From NCBI RefSeq assembly GCF_007828215.1, contig NZ_VIUE01000010.1:1-64000 (forward strand): a stretch of DNA of 64,000 bases, read 5' to 3'. The notes under the pieces were generated by a model. The model was not told the origin of the DNA, ran no database searches, and was given only the letters and a program-made list of their open reading frames with translations. This document shows positions 54,884 through 64,000 of this stretch, piece after piece (position 1 is the stretch's first letter; every line of letters starts with the position of its first letter). The position numbers were made by a program, and so were the translations under genes. Source of the DNA: Pseudomonas sp. SJZ074 (GTDB lineage Bacteria > Pseudomonadota > Gammaproteobacteria > Pseudomonadales > Pseudomonadaceae).

Positions 54884-55627
54884 ATGAGTCTGCAAGGTAA
54901 AGTTGCACTGGTGACCGGTGCAAGCCGCGGCATCGGCCAGGCCATTGCCCTGGAACTGGGCCGTCAAGGCGCCATCGTTGTCGGCACCGCGACTTCCGCT
55001 TCGGGCGCCGAGCGTATCGCCGCGACCCTGAAGGAAAACGGTATTCAAGGCACGGGTCTTGAGCTGAACGTCACCAGCGACGAGTCCGTTGCGGCGGTAT
55101 TGGCCAGCATCCAGGAGCAGTTCGGTGTCCCGGCTATCCTGGTCAATAATGCCGGTATCACTCGTGATAACCTCATGATGCGCATGAAAGATGATGAATG
55201 GTTCGACGTGGTCGACACCAACCTGAACAGTCTGTACCGGCTGTCCAAGGGCGTCCTGCGCGGCATGACCAAGGCCCGTTGGGGCCGGATCATCAGCATC
55301 GGTTCGGTTGTGGGTGCCATGGGCAACGCCGGCCAAGTAAACTATGCTGCGGCCAAGGCCGGTCTGGAAGGTTTCAGCCGTGCACTGGCGCGTGAAGTGG
55401 GTTCGCGCTCGATTACGGTAAACTCGGTCGCACCGGGTTTCATCGACACCGACATGACCCGCGAATTGCCGGAAGCACAGCGTGAGGCCTTGTTGACACA
55501 AATTCCGCTGGGGCGCCTGGGGCAGGCTGAAGAGATCGCGTCCGTGGTCGCTTTTCTTGCATCCGACGCTGCGGCATACGTGACTGGGGCTACAATCCCG
55601 GTGAACGGCGGGATGTACATGAGTTAA
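54884..55627 (+). CDS. fabG: 3-oxoacyl-ACP reductase
   Basis: 247 aa short-chain dehydrogenase with cofactor motif TGASRGIGQA, NNAGITRDNLMMRM, and catalytic residues S141, Y154 and K158 (VNYAAAKAG). It reduces beta-ketoacyl-ACP with NADPH. It lies 15 bases after fabD with AGGAG in front. Confidence 0.97.
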   Translation: MSLQGKVALVTGASRGIGQAIALELGRQGAIVVGTATSASGAERIAATLKENGIQGTGLELNVTSDESVAAVLASIQEQFGVPAILVNNAGITRDNLMMRMKDDEWFDVVDTNLNSLYRLSKGVLRGMTKARWGRIISIGSVVGAMGNAGQVNYAAAKAGLEGFSRALAREVGSRSITVNSVAPGFIDTDMTRELPEAQREALLTQIPLGRLGQAEEIASVVAFLASDAAAYVTGATIPVNGGMYMS

Positions 55628-55817
55628 ATGTGACGGATTGCTTCAAAAAAATGTCATACGAGCTGTCTAAAATCCGTTATAAAGCTGCAACTTATTTATA
55701 GACAGCGGGCCGTCAGGGTTCGAAGGGAAAGCTTTCGGTTGAAAAATCGAAAAGCCTTTCTATACACTTACCCACCGGCCAGTTGCCTGAATTGTCCATT
55801 AGGAGTGAAAACAAGGT
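55628..55817. promoter_or_regulatory. acpP upstream region with leader hairpin
   Basis: No gene. A likely mRNA hairpin (about 55728-55760, GAAAGCTTTCGGTT facing AATCGAAAAGCCTTTC with bulges) lies before the AGGAGTG ribosome site. Promoter-like sequences such as TAAAAT and TATAAA occur at about 55669-55682. acpP probably has its own strong promoter here in addition to readthrough, which would fit its high expression. Confidence 0.5.
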
Positions 55818-56054
55818 ATGAGCACCATCGAAGAGCGCGTCAAGAAAATCGTTGCCGAGCAACTGGGCGTTAAGGAAGATGAAGTCAAGAATGAAGCATC
55901 TTTCGTTGAAGACCTGGGTGCCGACTCCCTTGACACCGTTGAGCTGGTGATGGCTCTGGAAGAGGAATTCGAGACCGAAATCCCTGACGAAGAAGCTGAA
56001 AAAATCACTACTGTTCAGCTGGCTATCGACTACGTAAACAAGCACCAAGGCTGA
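55818..56054 (+). CDS. acpP: Acyl carrier protein
   Basis: 78 aa, acidic. The phosphopantetheine attachment serine is S37 in [20 protein letters not shown]. It carries acyl chains for fatty acid, lipid A and other syntheses. Preceded by AGGAGTG and followed by a strong terminator. Confidence 0.99.
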   Translation: MSTIEERVKKIVAEQLGVKEDEVKNEASFVEDLGADSLDTVELVMALEEEFETEIPDEEAEKITTVQLAIDYVNKHQG

Positions 56055-56083
56055 TTGTTTCCAGTCGTTGCTTGCTGTCATGG

Positions 56084-56118
56084 AAAAACCGCACTGCCGT
56101 CACGGCGTGCGGTTTTTT
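56084..56118 (+). terminator. Rho-independent terminator after acpP
   Basis: AAAAACCGCAC, loop TGCCGTCACGGC (itself a small stem), GTGCGGTTTTTT. Some readthrough into fabF is likely, since fabF begins 45 bases later. Confidence 0.93.
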
Positions 56119-56162
56119 CTTTAGGTCTGATGAAAAGTCGTCATTAGAAAAAGGAGAGTGCT

Positions 56163-57407
56163 GTGTCGCGTAGACGCGTCGTAGTCACCGGTATGGGTAT
56201 GTTGTCGCCACTGGGCACGGATGTGCCGAGCAGTTGGCAGGGCATTCTGGCTGGCCGTAGTGGCATTGGTCTGATCGAACACACCGACCTTTCTGCCTAT
56301 TCCACCCGTTTTGGCGGCTCGGTAAAGGGCTTCAATGTCGAGGAATATCTGTCGGTCAAGGAAGCCCGCAAGCTCGACCTGTTCATCCAGTACGGCTTGG
56401 CTGCTGGTTTTCAGGCGGTGCGTAACGCCGGCCTGGAAGTCACCGATGCCAACCGTGAACGCATCGGCGTGGCCATGGGATCGGGTATTGGCGGCTTGAC
56501 CAATATCGAAGAAACCAGCCGCACGCTGCACGATTCGGGACCGCGACGGATTTCTCCATTCTTCGTGCCGGGCTCGATCATCAATATGATTTCCGGTTTC
56601 CTGTCCATCCACCTGGGGGCACAGGGACCCAACTACGCCATTGCCACGGCATGTACCACGGGTACCCACTGCATCGGCATGGCGGCGCGCAACATCATGT
56701 ACGACGAAGCCGACGTGATGATCGCCGGCGGCGCCGAGATGGCGGCGTGTGGCCTCGGTATGGGCGGCTTTGGGGCTTCCCGTGCCCTGTCGACCCGCAA
56801 CGACGAGCCGACCCGTGCCAGCCGGCCTTGGGACAAGGGGCGCGATGGCTTCGTGCTGTCCGACGGTGCCGGTGCGCTGGTACTCGAGGAGCTGGAGCAT
56901 GCCAAGGCACGTGGCGCGACCATCTATGCCGAACTGGTTGGCTTTGGTACCAGCGGTGATGCGTATCACATGACTTCACCGCCGGCCGATGGCGCCGGTG
57001 CTGCCCGCTGCATCGCCAATGCCCTGCGTGACGCCAAGGTCAACAGCGAGCAAGTGCAATACATCAACGCCCATGGCACTTCGACCCCGGCCGGCGACCT
57101 CGCCGAAGCCCAGGCGATCAAGACCGTGTTCGGCGAACATGCCTACAAACTGGCTGTCAGCTCGACCAAGTCGATGACCGGTCACCTGCTGGGCGCCGCG
57201 GGCGCGGTGGAAGCGATCTTCAGCGTGCTGGCGATCAACAGCCAGGTTGCGCCGCCGACCATCAACCTCGACGAGCCGGACGAAGGTTGCGACCTGGACT
57301 TCGTTCCGCACACCGCCCGGGGCATGGACATCGATGTGGTGCTGTCCAACTCCTTCGGCTTTGGCGGCACCAACGGCTCGCTGGTGTTCCGCCGGTTTGC
57401 CGGTTGA
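56163..57407 (+). CDS. fabF: 3-oxoacyl-ACP synthase II
   Basis: 414 aa from a GTG after AAGGAGA. Active-site C164 in [12 protein letters not shown], the histidines in [11 protein letters not shown] and [12 protein letters not shown]. It elongates acyl-ACP, including the temperature-controlled unsaturated step. Its stop overlaps the pabC start by one base. Confidence 0.97.
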   Translation: MSRRRVVVTGMGMLSPLGTDVPSSWQGILAGRSGIGLIEHTDLSAYSTRFGGSVKGFNVEEYLSVKEARKLDLFIQYGLAAGFQAVRNAGLEVTDANRERIGVAMGSGIGGLTNIEETSRTLHDSGPRRISPFFVPGSIINMISGFLSIHLGAQGPNYAIATACTTGTHCIGMAARNIMYDEADVMIAGGAEMAACGLGMGGFGASRALSTRNDEPTRASRPWDKGRDGFVLSDGAGALVLEELEHAKARGATIYAELVGFGTSGDAYHMTSPPADGAGAARCIANALRDAKVNSEQVQYINAHGTSTPAGDLAEAQAIKTVFGEHAYKLAVSSTKSMTGHLLGAAGAVEAIFSVLAINSQVAPPTINLDEPDEGCDLDFVPHTARGMDIDVVLSNSFGFGGTNGSLVFRRFAG

Positions 57408-58222
57408 TGGAAAGCTGGGTCGACGGTCAGCCGGCTGACGTTCTGTCACTGAAGGATCGCGGCCTGGCCTATGGCGATGGGTTGTTCGAAACCATCGCCG
57501 TGCGCAATGGCGAACCGGTGTTGCTGGAACGTCATCTGCGGCGGCTCGAGCTGGGTTGCCAGCAGTTGGCGCTCAATCTCGACAACGGCGCATTGCGCGC
57601 GGAACTGAACGCCTACGCGCAACGCCTGGGTGACGGCGTGCTGAAGCTGATCGTGACCCGTGGCGACAGCTTGCGCGGTTACGCCGCCGCCCCCTCGGCT
57701 CGGGTGCGGCGCATCCTGCAAGGGAATCCGCCGGCTGCCTACCCTGCTGCCCATGCCGAGCAGGGCGTTGCCCTGTTTCCTTGTGCCACTCGCTTGTCCG
57801 AGCAGCCGTTGCTGGCGGGCCTCAAACACCTCAATCGTCTTGAACAGGTCATGGCTCGCGCCGAGTGGAGCGATTCGGAGCACGCCGAAGGCCTGATGCT
57901 GGATACGTCCGGGCGGGTGATCGAAGGGGTCTTCAGCAACCTGTTTATCGTGCGCGATGACGTGTTGATAACGGCTGACCTGAGCCGGTGCGGCGTGGCT
58001 GGCGTGATGCGTGCCGAATTATTGTTTCAGGCCGAGTCACAGGGCATCGCCACGCAAGTGACCGATATCCGCCTCGAGCAGCTGCAGCAGGCCGATGAGG
58101 TCTTTGTCTGCAACAGCGTGTATGGCGTGTGGCCGGTACGCGCATGCGGTTCGATGCGCTGGTCGGCCGGGCCGCTCACCCGTAAACTGCAGACCCTTGC
58201 CCGCGCGTTATTGGATGTTTGA
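57407..58222 (+). CDS. pabC: Aminodeoxychorismate lyase
   Basis: 271 aa from the ATG overlapping the fabF stop. Fold-type IV PLP enzyme (KDRGLAYGDGLFETIAV and NRLEQVMARAEWSDSE with the lysine region, DTSGRVIEGVFSNLFIV). It releases pyruvate from aminodeoxychorismate to give p-aminobenzoate for folate. Positioned, as elsewhere, between fabF and mltG. Confidence 0.94.
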   Translation: MESWVDGQPADVLSLKDRGLAYGDGLFETIAVRNGEPVLLERHLRRLELGCQQLALNLDNGALRAELNAYAQRLGDGVLKLIVTRGDSLRGYAAAPSARVRRILQGNPPAAYPAAHAEQGVALFPCATRLSEQPLLAGLKHLNRLEQVMARAEWSDSEHAEGLMLDTSGRVIEGVFSNLFIVRDDVLITADLSRCGVAGVMRAELLFQAESQGIATQVTDIRLEQLQQADEVFVCNSVYGVWPVRACGSMRWSAGPLTRKLQTLARALLDV

Positions 58223-58225
58223 TTC

Positions 58226-59386
58226 GTGAGACGTAAATTCTTGCTGTTGCTGGAAACCGGCCTGGTTCTGGCAGGGCTGCTGTGGGGCGCTTCGGCCTGG
58301 AAAATTCATTCGGCATTGCAACAGCCGTTGAACATCACCCAGGAAGAACTGCTGGAGATTCCCAACGGGACCACTCCGACCAAGACCCTCTATCGCCTCG
58401 AGGCCGACGGCCTGATCAGGGACGCGTTCTGGCTGAGAGTGTATTGGCGCTTCAATCTCGCCGGCCAGCCCCTGCATTCCGGTGAGTACCGGATGGTGCC
58501 GGGCATGACCATGGAAAACCTGATCGGCGTATGGAAACGCGGCGAGGTGGTGCAGTACAGCGTGACGCTGGTGGAAGGCTGGAATTTCCGCCAGGTCCGT
58601 GCGGCGCTGGCCAAGGATGAAAAACTCCAGCAGACCCTCACTGGCCTCAGCGACAGCGAGGTGATGGATCGGCTGGGCCATTCCGGTGTATTCCCCGAAG
58701 GACGGTTTTTCCCGGATACCTATCGCTTCGTGCGCGGGACGTCTGACGTCGATCTGCTGAACAAGGCCTATGGTCGGCTTGAAGACGTGCTGGCCAAGGA
58801 ATGGGCCGAGCGTGCTGCCGATGTGCCTTACACCCAGCCCTACCAGGCGCTGATCATGGCCTCCCTGGTGGAAAAGGAAACCGGTGTACCGCAGGAACGC
58901 AGTCAGATCGCCGGTGTGTTCGTGCGTCGCCTGCGCATGGGCATGCTGTTGCAGACCGACCCCACGGTGATCTACGGCCTGGGTGAACGCTACACCGGCA
59001 AACTCACCCGCGCCCATTTGAAAGAAGAGAATCCCTACAACACCTACATGGTCCCTGGGCTACCGCCGACGCCGATTGCGATGGTGGGGCGCGAGGCGAT
59101 TCACGCCGCGTTGAACCCGGCTTCGGGCAACAGCCTGTACTTTGTTGCGCGCGGGGATGGCAGCCACGTGTTTTCCGACAACCTGGATGAGCACAACAAC
59201 GCAGTGCGCGAATACCAGCTCAAGCGTCGCGCCGACTATCGCTCCAGCCCGGCTCCGGCTACGCTGGACGACTCGGCGCCGATTCCCGCTGCCTCGCCCG
59301 ATACGGCTCCCGAAGCCCTGCCCCAGGTGCAACCCGAGAAGCCCGCTCCCGAACCGAATGCTGACGAGCTCCCGAGCCCGCAATGA
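58226..59386 (+). CDS. mltG: Endolytic murein transglycosylase MltG
   Basis: 386 aa from a GTG 3 bases after pabC. N-terminal membrane helix (LLLLETGLVLAGLLWGASAW), LysM-like region, then the YceG domain with the catalytic glutamate in MASLVEKETGVPQERSQIAGVF and LQTDPTVIYGLG. The C-terminal ~50 residues are proline- and alanine-rich, longer than in E. coli. It cuts nascent glycan strands at the inner membrane. Confidence 0.95.
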   Translation: MRRKFLLLLETGLVLAGLLWGASAWKIHSALQQPLNITQEELLEIPNGTTPTKTLYRLEADGLIRDAFWLRVYWRFNLAGQPLHSGEYRMVPGMTMENLIGVWKRGEVVQYSVTLVEGWNFRQVRAALAKDEKLQQTLTGLSDSEVMDRLGHSGVFPEGRFFPDTYRFVRGTSDVDLLNKAYGRLEDVLAKEWAERAADVPYTQPYQALIMASLVEKETGVPQERSQIAGVFVRRLRMGMLLQTDPTVIYGLGERYTGKLTRAHLKEENPYNTYMVPGLPPTPIAMVGREAIHAALNPASGNSLYFVARGDGSHVFSDNLDEHNNAVREYQLKRRADYRSSPAPATLDDSAPIPAASPDTAPEALPQVQPEKPAPEPNADELPSPQ

Positions 59387-59396
59387 CTCTGATTAA

Positions 59397-61017
<1,621 letters not shown>

Positions 61018-61068
61018 CAGACGTCGCCAAGGCTCCTAGACTCTGTTCAATTCGCAGCGGAGATCAGC

Positions 61069-61425
61069 ATGAACGAACCTGTCAGTCCCGGACCGCGCAA
61101 CGGCATCCTGTCCCTGGCCATCAAGGACAAGTCGGTGCTTTATGCCGCCTATATGCCTTTTATCAAGAATGGCGGCCTGTTCATCCCCACCAACAAACAT
61201 TATCGGCTGGGAGATGAGGTGTTCATGCTGTTGAGCTTGATGGAGGAACCGGAGAAGATCCCGGTCGCCGGCAAGGTGATCTGGATGACCCCCAAAGGCG
61301 CTCAGGGCAACCGCGCGGCTGGCGTCGGCGTGCAGTTCAATGACGGCGACAGCTCGGCCCGCAATCAGATCGAAACCCACCTGGCCGGAACCCTGAAGTC
61401 CGACCGTCCCACCCATACGATGTAG
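61069..61425 (+). CDS. pilZ: PilZ, type IV pilus biogenesis protein
   Basis: 118 aa, the same length as the founding P. aeruginosa PilZ and in the same place after holB. PilZ fold without the RxxxR c-di-GMP-binding arm, consistent with PilZ proper, which does not bind c-di-GMP. It is required for type IVa pilus assembly. The start is an ATG 51 bases after the holB stop. Confidence 0.93.
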   Translation: MNEPVSPGPRNGILSLAIKDKSVLYAAYMPFIKNGGLFIPTNKHYRLGDEVFMLLSLMEEPEKIPVAGKVIWMTPKGAQGNRAAGVGVQFNDGDSSARNQIETHLAGTLKSDRPTHTM

Positions 61426-61436
61426 CCCGAGCCTTT

Positions 61437-62231
61437 ATGCTTGTAGATTCCCATTGTCACCTCGATCGTCTCGACCTGGCCGCCCATGGCGGTTCCCTGG
61501 ATGCAGCGCTGGATGCCGCCCGCCAGCGGGGCGTCGGACACTTCCTGTGCATCGGTGTCAGCGCCGACAACGCCGCCGACGTCAAGGTCCTGGCCGAGCG
61601 TTATGAAGACGTCGATTGTTCGGTCGGCGTCCATCCACTGGATGTCCAACCCGATGCCACGCCGGCCCTGGACTGGCTGTTGCGCGAGCTCGACCATCCG
61701 CGAGTTGTCGCCATCGGTGAAACCGGCCTGGATTATCACTACGAGCCGGAAGCCGCCGAGGTGCAGCAGGCTTCATTCCGCCTGCACATGGAAGCCGCGA
61801 AGCAGACCGGCAAGCCGGTGATCATCCACACCCGGGGCGCCCGAGCCGACACCCTGGCCTTGCTGCGCGACGCCGCGCTGCCCCAGGCCGGTGTGTTGCA
61901 CTGTTTTACCGAAGACTGGGACATGGCCAAGGCGGCGCTGGACATGGGCTATTACATTTCCCTGTCCGGGATCGTCACGTTCCGCAATGCCGATGCCCTG
62001 CGCGACGTTGCCAGCAGGGTGCCGGCCGACCGGTTGCTGGTGGAAACCGACTCGCCGTACCTGGCGCCGATCCCGTATCGCGGCAAGCCGAATCTTCCGC
62101 AATATGTACGGGAAGTGGCGGAGTTCCTGGCTATGCTGCGGGGCGAATCCTACGAGCGGTTTGCTGACCAGACGACCGAGAACTTCAAGCGGTTGTTCCC
62201 CCTGGCTCATGTCCGGTCGCTACAGGCTTGA
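61437..62231 (+). CDS. tatD: TatD-family metal-dependent deoxyribonuclease
   Basis: 264 aa. Metal ligands in DSHCHLDRLD and HTRGARADTLAL, with VGVHPLDV and the IGETGLDYHYEPEA motif (the glutamate binds metal), and VETDSPYLAPIPYRGKPN near the C terminus. YcfH/TatD-type 3'-5' exonuclease for DNA repair or nucleotide turnover. Follows pilZ as in P. aeruginosa PA2959. Confidence 0.95.
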   Translation: MLVDSHCHLDRLDLAAHGGSLDAALDAARQRGVGHFLCIGVSADNAADVKVLAERYEDVDCSVGVHPLDVQPDATPALDWLLRELDHPRVVAIGETGLDYHYEPEAAEVQQASFRLHMEAAKQTGKPVIIHTRGARADTLALLRDAALPQAGVLHCFTEDWDMAKAALDMGYYISLSGIVTFRNADALRDVASRVPADRLLVETDSPYLAPIPYRGKPNLPQYVREVAEFLAMLRGESYERFADQTTENFKRLFPLAHVRSLQA

Positions 62232-62240
62232 ATTCCGAAC

Positions 62241-62358
62241 AAAAAAAACCCGGGTTCTGGGGGGGGAATCCGGGTTAAGACCATTAGGAGTAAAACAAAG
62301 GCACGCAGTCCTTTGGTACCTTTATCGGCGCGTCACTTGGGGGAGATGTCGCGCCGAC
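62241..62358 (-). ncRNA. rgsA: Probable RgsA (P16) small regulatory RNA
   Basis: On the minus strand a ~118-nt transcript is delimited by a -10 like AATACT (62365-62370, within TCAATACTTGAA, close to the RpoS-type CTATACTT) and a rho-independent terminator whose arms are AACCCGGATTC and GAACCCGGGTT with an 8-T tail (62241-62248). A 5' stem CGGCGCG/CGCGCCG (62326-62332 with 62349-62355 on plus) encloses the segment with CTCCCCCAA. Position between tatD and the TetR gene is that of rgsA (PA2958.1) in P. aeruginosa. RgsA is a GacA/RpoS-dependent sRNA; I did not find a clear GacA box by eye. Confidence 0.8.
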
Positions 62359-62614
62359 AGTTCAAGTATTGATCAGGAAACCCGCGCGTCCAGTTTGCCC
62401 GGGGCGGTTTTTAAACAAATTTGGAATACGCTCGCTTCGGATAGGTTCTCACTGTCGTCACCGGTTGCCGGGACGACGCGATGGCGTAAGCCGCAGTGAG
62501 CCAATGTTGTACGATTTTGGGAAGAACTACCGCCGGGAACGGATGATCCGTGCATTTTTGCGTAAGTTAGGCATAATACCCGGCTTCGAATTTTGACCTT
62601 CAGACCTTTTTCTT

Positions 62615-63253
62615 ATGCACAAAGAACCTCGTAAGGTCCGTGAGTTTCGCCGCCGCGAGCAGGAAATTCTCGACACCGCTCTCAAGTTGTTCCTCGACCA
62701 GGGCGAAGACAGCGTTACCGTCGAGATGATTGCGGATGCCGTGGGTATCGGCAAAGGCACGATCTATAAGCACTTCAAATCCAAGGCGGAGATCTACCTG
62801 CGCCTGATGCTCGATTACGAGCGCGATTTGAACGAATTGCTGCATTCGGCGGATGTGGACAAGGACAAGGAGGCGCTGTCCCGGGCCTACTTCGAATTCC
62901 GCATGCGCGATCCCCAGCGCTACCGCTTGTTCGACCGCCTGGAAGAGAAGGTGGTCAAGGGCAACCAGGTACCGGAGATGGTCGAGGAGCTTCACAAGAT
63001 CCGCGCTTCGAACTTCGAGCGCCTGACGTTGCTGATCAAGGGCCGGATCAGCGAAGGCAAGCTCGAAGACGTACCGCCTTACTTTCACTATTGCGCTGCC
63101 TGGGCGTTGGTGCATGGTGCGGTGGCGTTGTACCACTCGCCGTTCTGGAGCAACGTGCTGGAGGATCAGGAAGGTTTCTTCCAGTTCCTGATGGACATCG
63201 GTGTGCGCATGGGCAACAAGCGCAAGCGTGATACAGACGTTACGAACAACTGA
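62615..63253 (+). CDS. TetR-family transcriptional regulator
   Basis: 212 aa. N-terminal helix-turn-helix at about residues 27-60 (VEMIADAVGIGKGTIYKHFKSKAEIY), C-terminal ligand domain with no specific signature. Likely homologue of PA2957. A perfect 10-bp hairpin (63270-63279 with 63286-63295) follows the stop. The effector and targets are unknown. Confidence 0.92.
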   Translation: MHKEPRKVREFRRREQEILDTALKLFLDQGEDSVTVEMIADAVGIGKGTIYKHFKSKAEIYLRLMLDYERDLNELLHSADVDKDKEALSRAYFEFRMRDPQRYRLFDRLEEKVVKGNQVPEMVEELHKIRASNFERLTLLIKGRISEGKLEDVPPYFHYCAAWALVHGAVALYHSPFWSNVLEDQEGFFQFLMDIGVRMGNKRKRDTDVTNN

Positions 63254-63269
63254 CATTCACCTGTCTGAT

Positions 63270-63295
63270 TGCGCCATGTCCGCTTACATGGCGCA
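63270..63295. terminator. Perfect hairpin after the TetR gene
   Basis: TGCGCCATGT and ACATGGCGCA, 6-base loop. There is no clear T run, so it may be a weak terminator or mRNA-end stem. Confidence 0.5.
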
Positions 63296-63388
63296 GTGCC
63301 CCAGTAATATACTCAGGCTTGGGTCTTGCGAAAACCTGAATTCTAGGTCAAGTTTCGTGGGCCGATTTTTCTTTCGCCGGAGTCATCC

Positions 63389-64000
63389 ATGATCGTTGAC
63401 CGTCAGGGCAGGCGTTTCCGCAATCTGCGGATCAGCCTGACTTCCGCCTGCAATTACGCCTGCACCTATTGCGTGCCCGACGGCAAGCGCCTGGTGGCGG
63501 CGCAGGATGAGCTGTCGGCCGAAGCGATGGCGCGAGGCGTGGCCTACCTGATCGAAGCGGCCGGCATCGAACGACTGCGCATCACCGGCGGTGAGCCGCT
63601 GGTCAGTCCCAAGCTCGAACGCTTCATGGCGGCGGTGGGGCAAATGGGCCTGGAGGACATCAGTCTGACCACCAACGGCCAGTTGCTGGCGAAGAAGCTG
63701 CCTTTGCTGGTGGACGCAGGCATCCGCCGCATCAACGTTTCCCTCGACACCCTGGACCCTGCCGCGTTTCGCAGCATCGCCCGTGGCGGCGATCTGGCAA
63801 CCGTGCTCGACGGTATGGACCAGGCCCACGCGGCGGGCATGAAGATCAAGGTCAATATGGTGCCGTTGCGCGGACAGAATCTGGATCAGGTCATGCCATT
63901 GCTGGAATATTGCCTGGCACGTGGCTATGAGTTGCGCTTCATCGAATTGATGCGCATGGGGCACCTGGCCCGGGATTCCAATGCGTTCTTGCAGCAGTTT
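63389..64000 (+). CDS. moaA: GTP 3',8-cyclase MoaA (partial)
   Basis: The first 204 codons, cut by the window end. Begins MIVDRQGRRFRNLRISLTSA with the radical SAM motif CNYACTYC and then ITGGEPLVSP. It rearranges GTP to 3',8-cyclo-7,8-dihydroGTP, the first step of Mo-cofactor synthesis, which supports the iorAB molybdoenzyme further left. Nothing is missing from the visible part. Confidence 0.96.
   Translation, partial: MIVDRQGRRFRNLRISLTSACNYACTYCVPDGKRLVAAQDELSAEAMARGVAYLIEAAGIERLRITGGEPLVSPKLERFMAAVGQMGLEDISLTTNGQLLAKKLPLLVDAGIRRINVSLDTLDPAAFRSIARGGDLATVLDGMDQAHAAGMKIKVNMVPLRGQNLDQVMPLLEYCLARGYELRFIELMRMGHLARDSNAFLQQF

Overview
The window is chromosomal DNA of a Pseudomonas, most likely of the P. 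fluorescens lineage. This follows from the GC-rich coding style, the many REP/REPIN repeats built on the GTGGGAGCGGGCTTGC and TGTGGCGAGGGGAT cores, and long gene blocks in the order I recall from P. aeruginosa PAO1 (roughly PA2811-PA2820 and PA2957-PA2985). Species assignment is inference.

Layout. 1-4.7 kb: a MocR-type regulator, a chemoreceptor and a conserved membrane-anchored protein. 5.07-5.48 kb: a tandemly duplicated tRNA-Glu/tRNA-Gly pair behind a strong promoter with an AT-rich upstream tract. 5.7-11.8 kb: an accessory, visibly more AT-rich cluster encoding a LysE-type exporter, an aminotransferase, a Cys/Met-type PLP enzyme, a radical SAM enzyme of the AmmeMemoRadiSam family with an unexplained C-terminal domain, a YczE-type membrane protein and an Lrp/AsnC regulator. 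It reads like an uncharacterised route that makes or modifies an amino acid and exports it, and is the best candidate for a new system here. 11.8-26 kb: a complete tad/flp (type IVb pilus) locus with a divergent AraC-type regulator, two near-identical Flp pilins, a prepilin peptidase, an unusual AAA ATPase, CpaB, TadE/F/G-like pseudopilins, TadZ, TadA, TadB, TadC, the secretin RcpA, TadD and a small DUF3613-like protein.

26-32 kb: a PA2817-like protein, a FadE-type acyl-CoA dehydrogenase, a glutathione S-transferase and an ABC-2 exporter pair. 32-39.7 kb: a DUF2062 protein, then comEC-exbB-exbD-lpxK-(Trm112-like)-kdsB-(LMW-PTP)-murB, mostly with overlapping start and stop codons, serving envelope synthesis. 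40-44.3 kb: an isoquinoline-oxidoreductase-type molybdoenzyme (iorAB) with xdhC and a MobA-like cofactor enzyme, placed between murB and rne. 44.7-48.5 kb: RNase E on the minus strand with a long leader.

48.5-62.2 kb: rluC, a HAD phosphatase, sppA, yceF (minus), yceD-rpmF-plsX-fabD-fabG-acpP-fabF-pabC-mltG-tmk-holB-pilZ-tatD, a fatty-acid, cell-wall and DNA-replication housekeeping block. 62.2-64 kb: a probable RgsA small RNA (minus), a TetR regulator and the 5' part of moaA, cut by the window end. Non-coding signals include several rho-independent terminators, REPINs, a 165-bp near-palindrome between yceF and yceD, a promoter that would make yceD mRNA almost leaderless, and candidate operators for the Lrp and AraC regulators.
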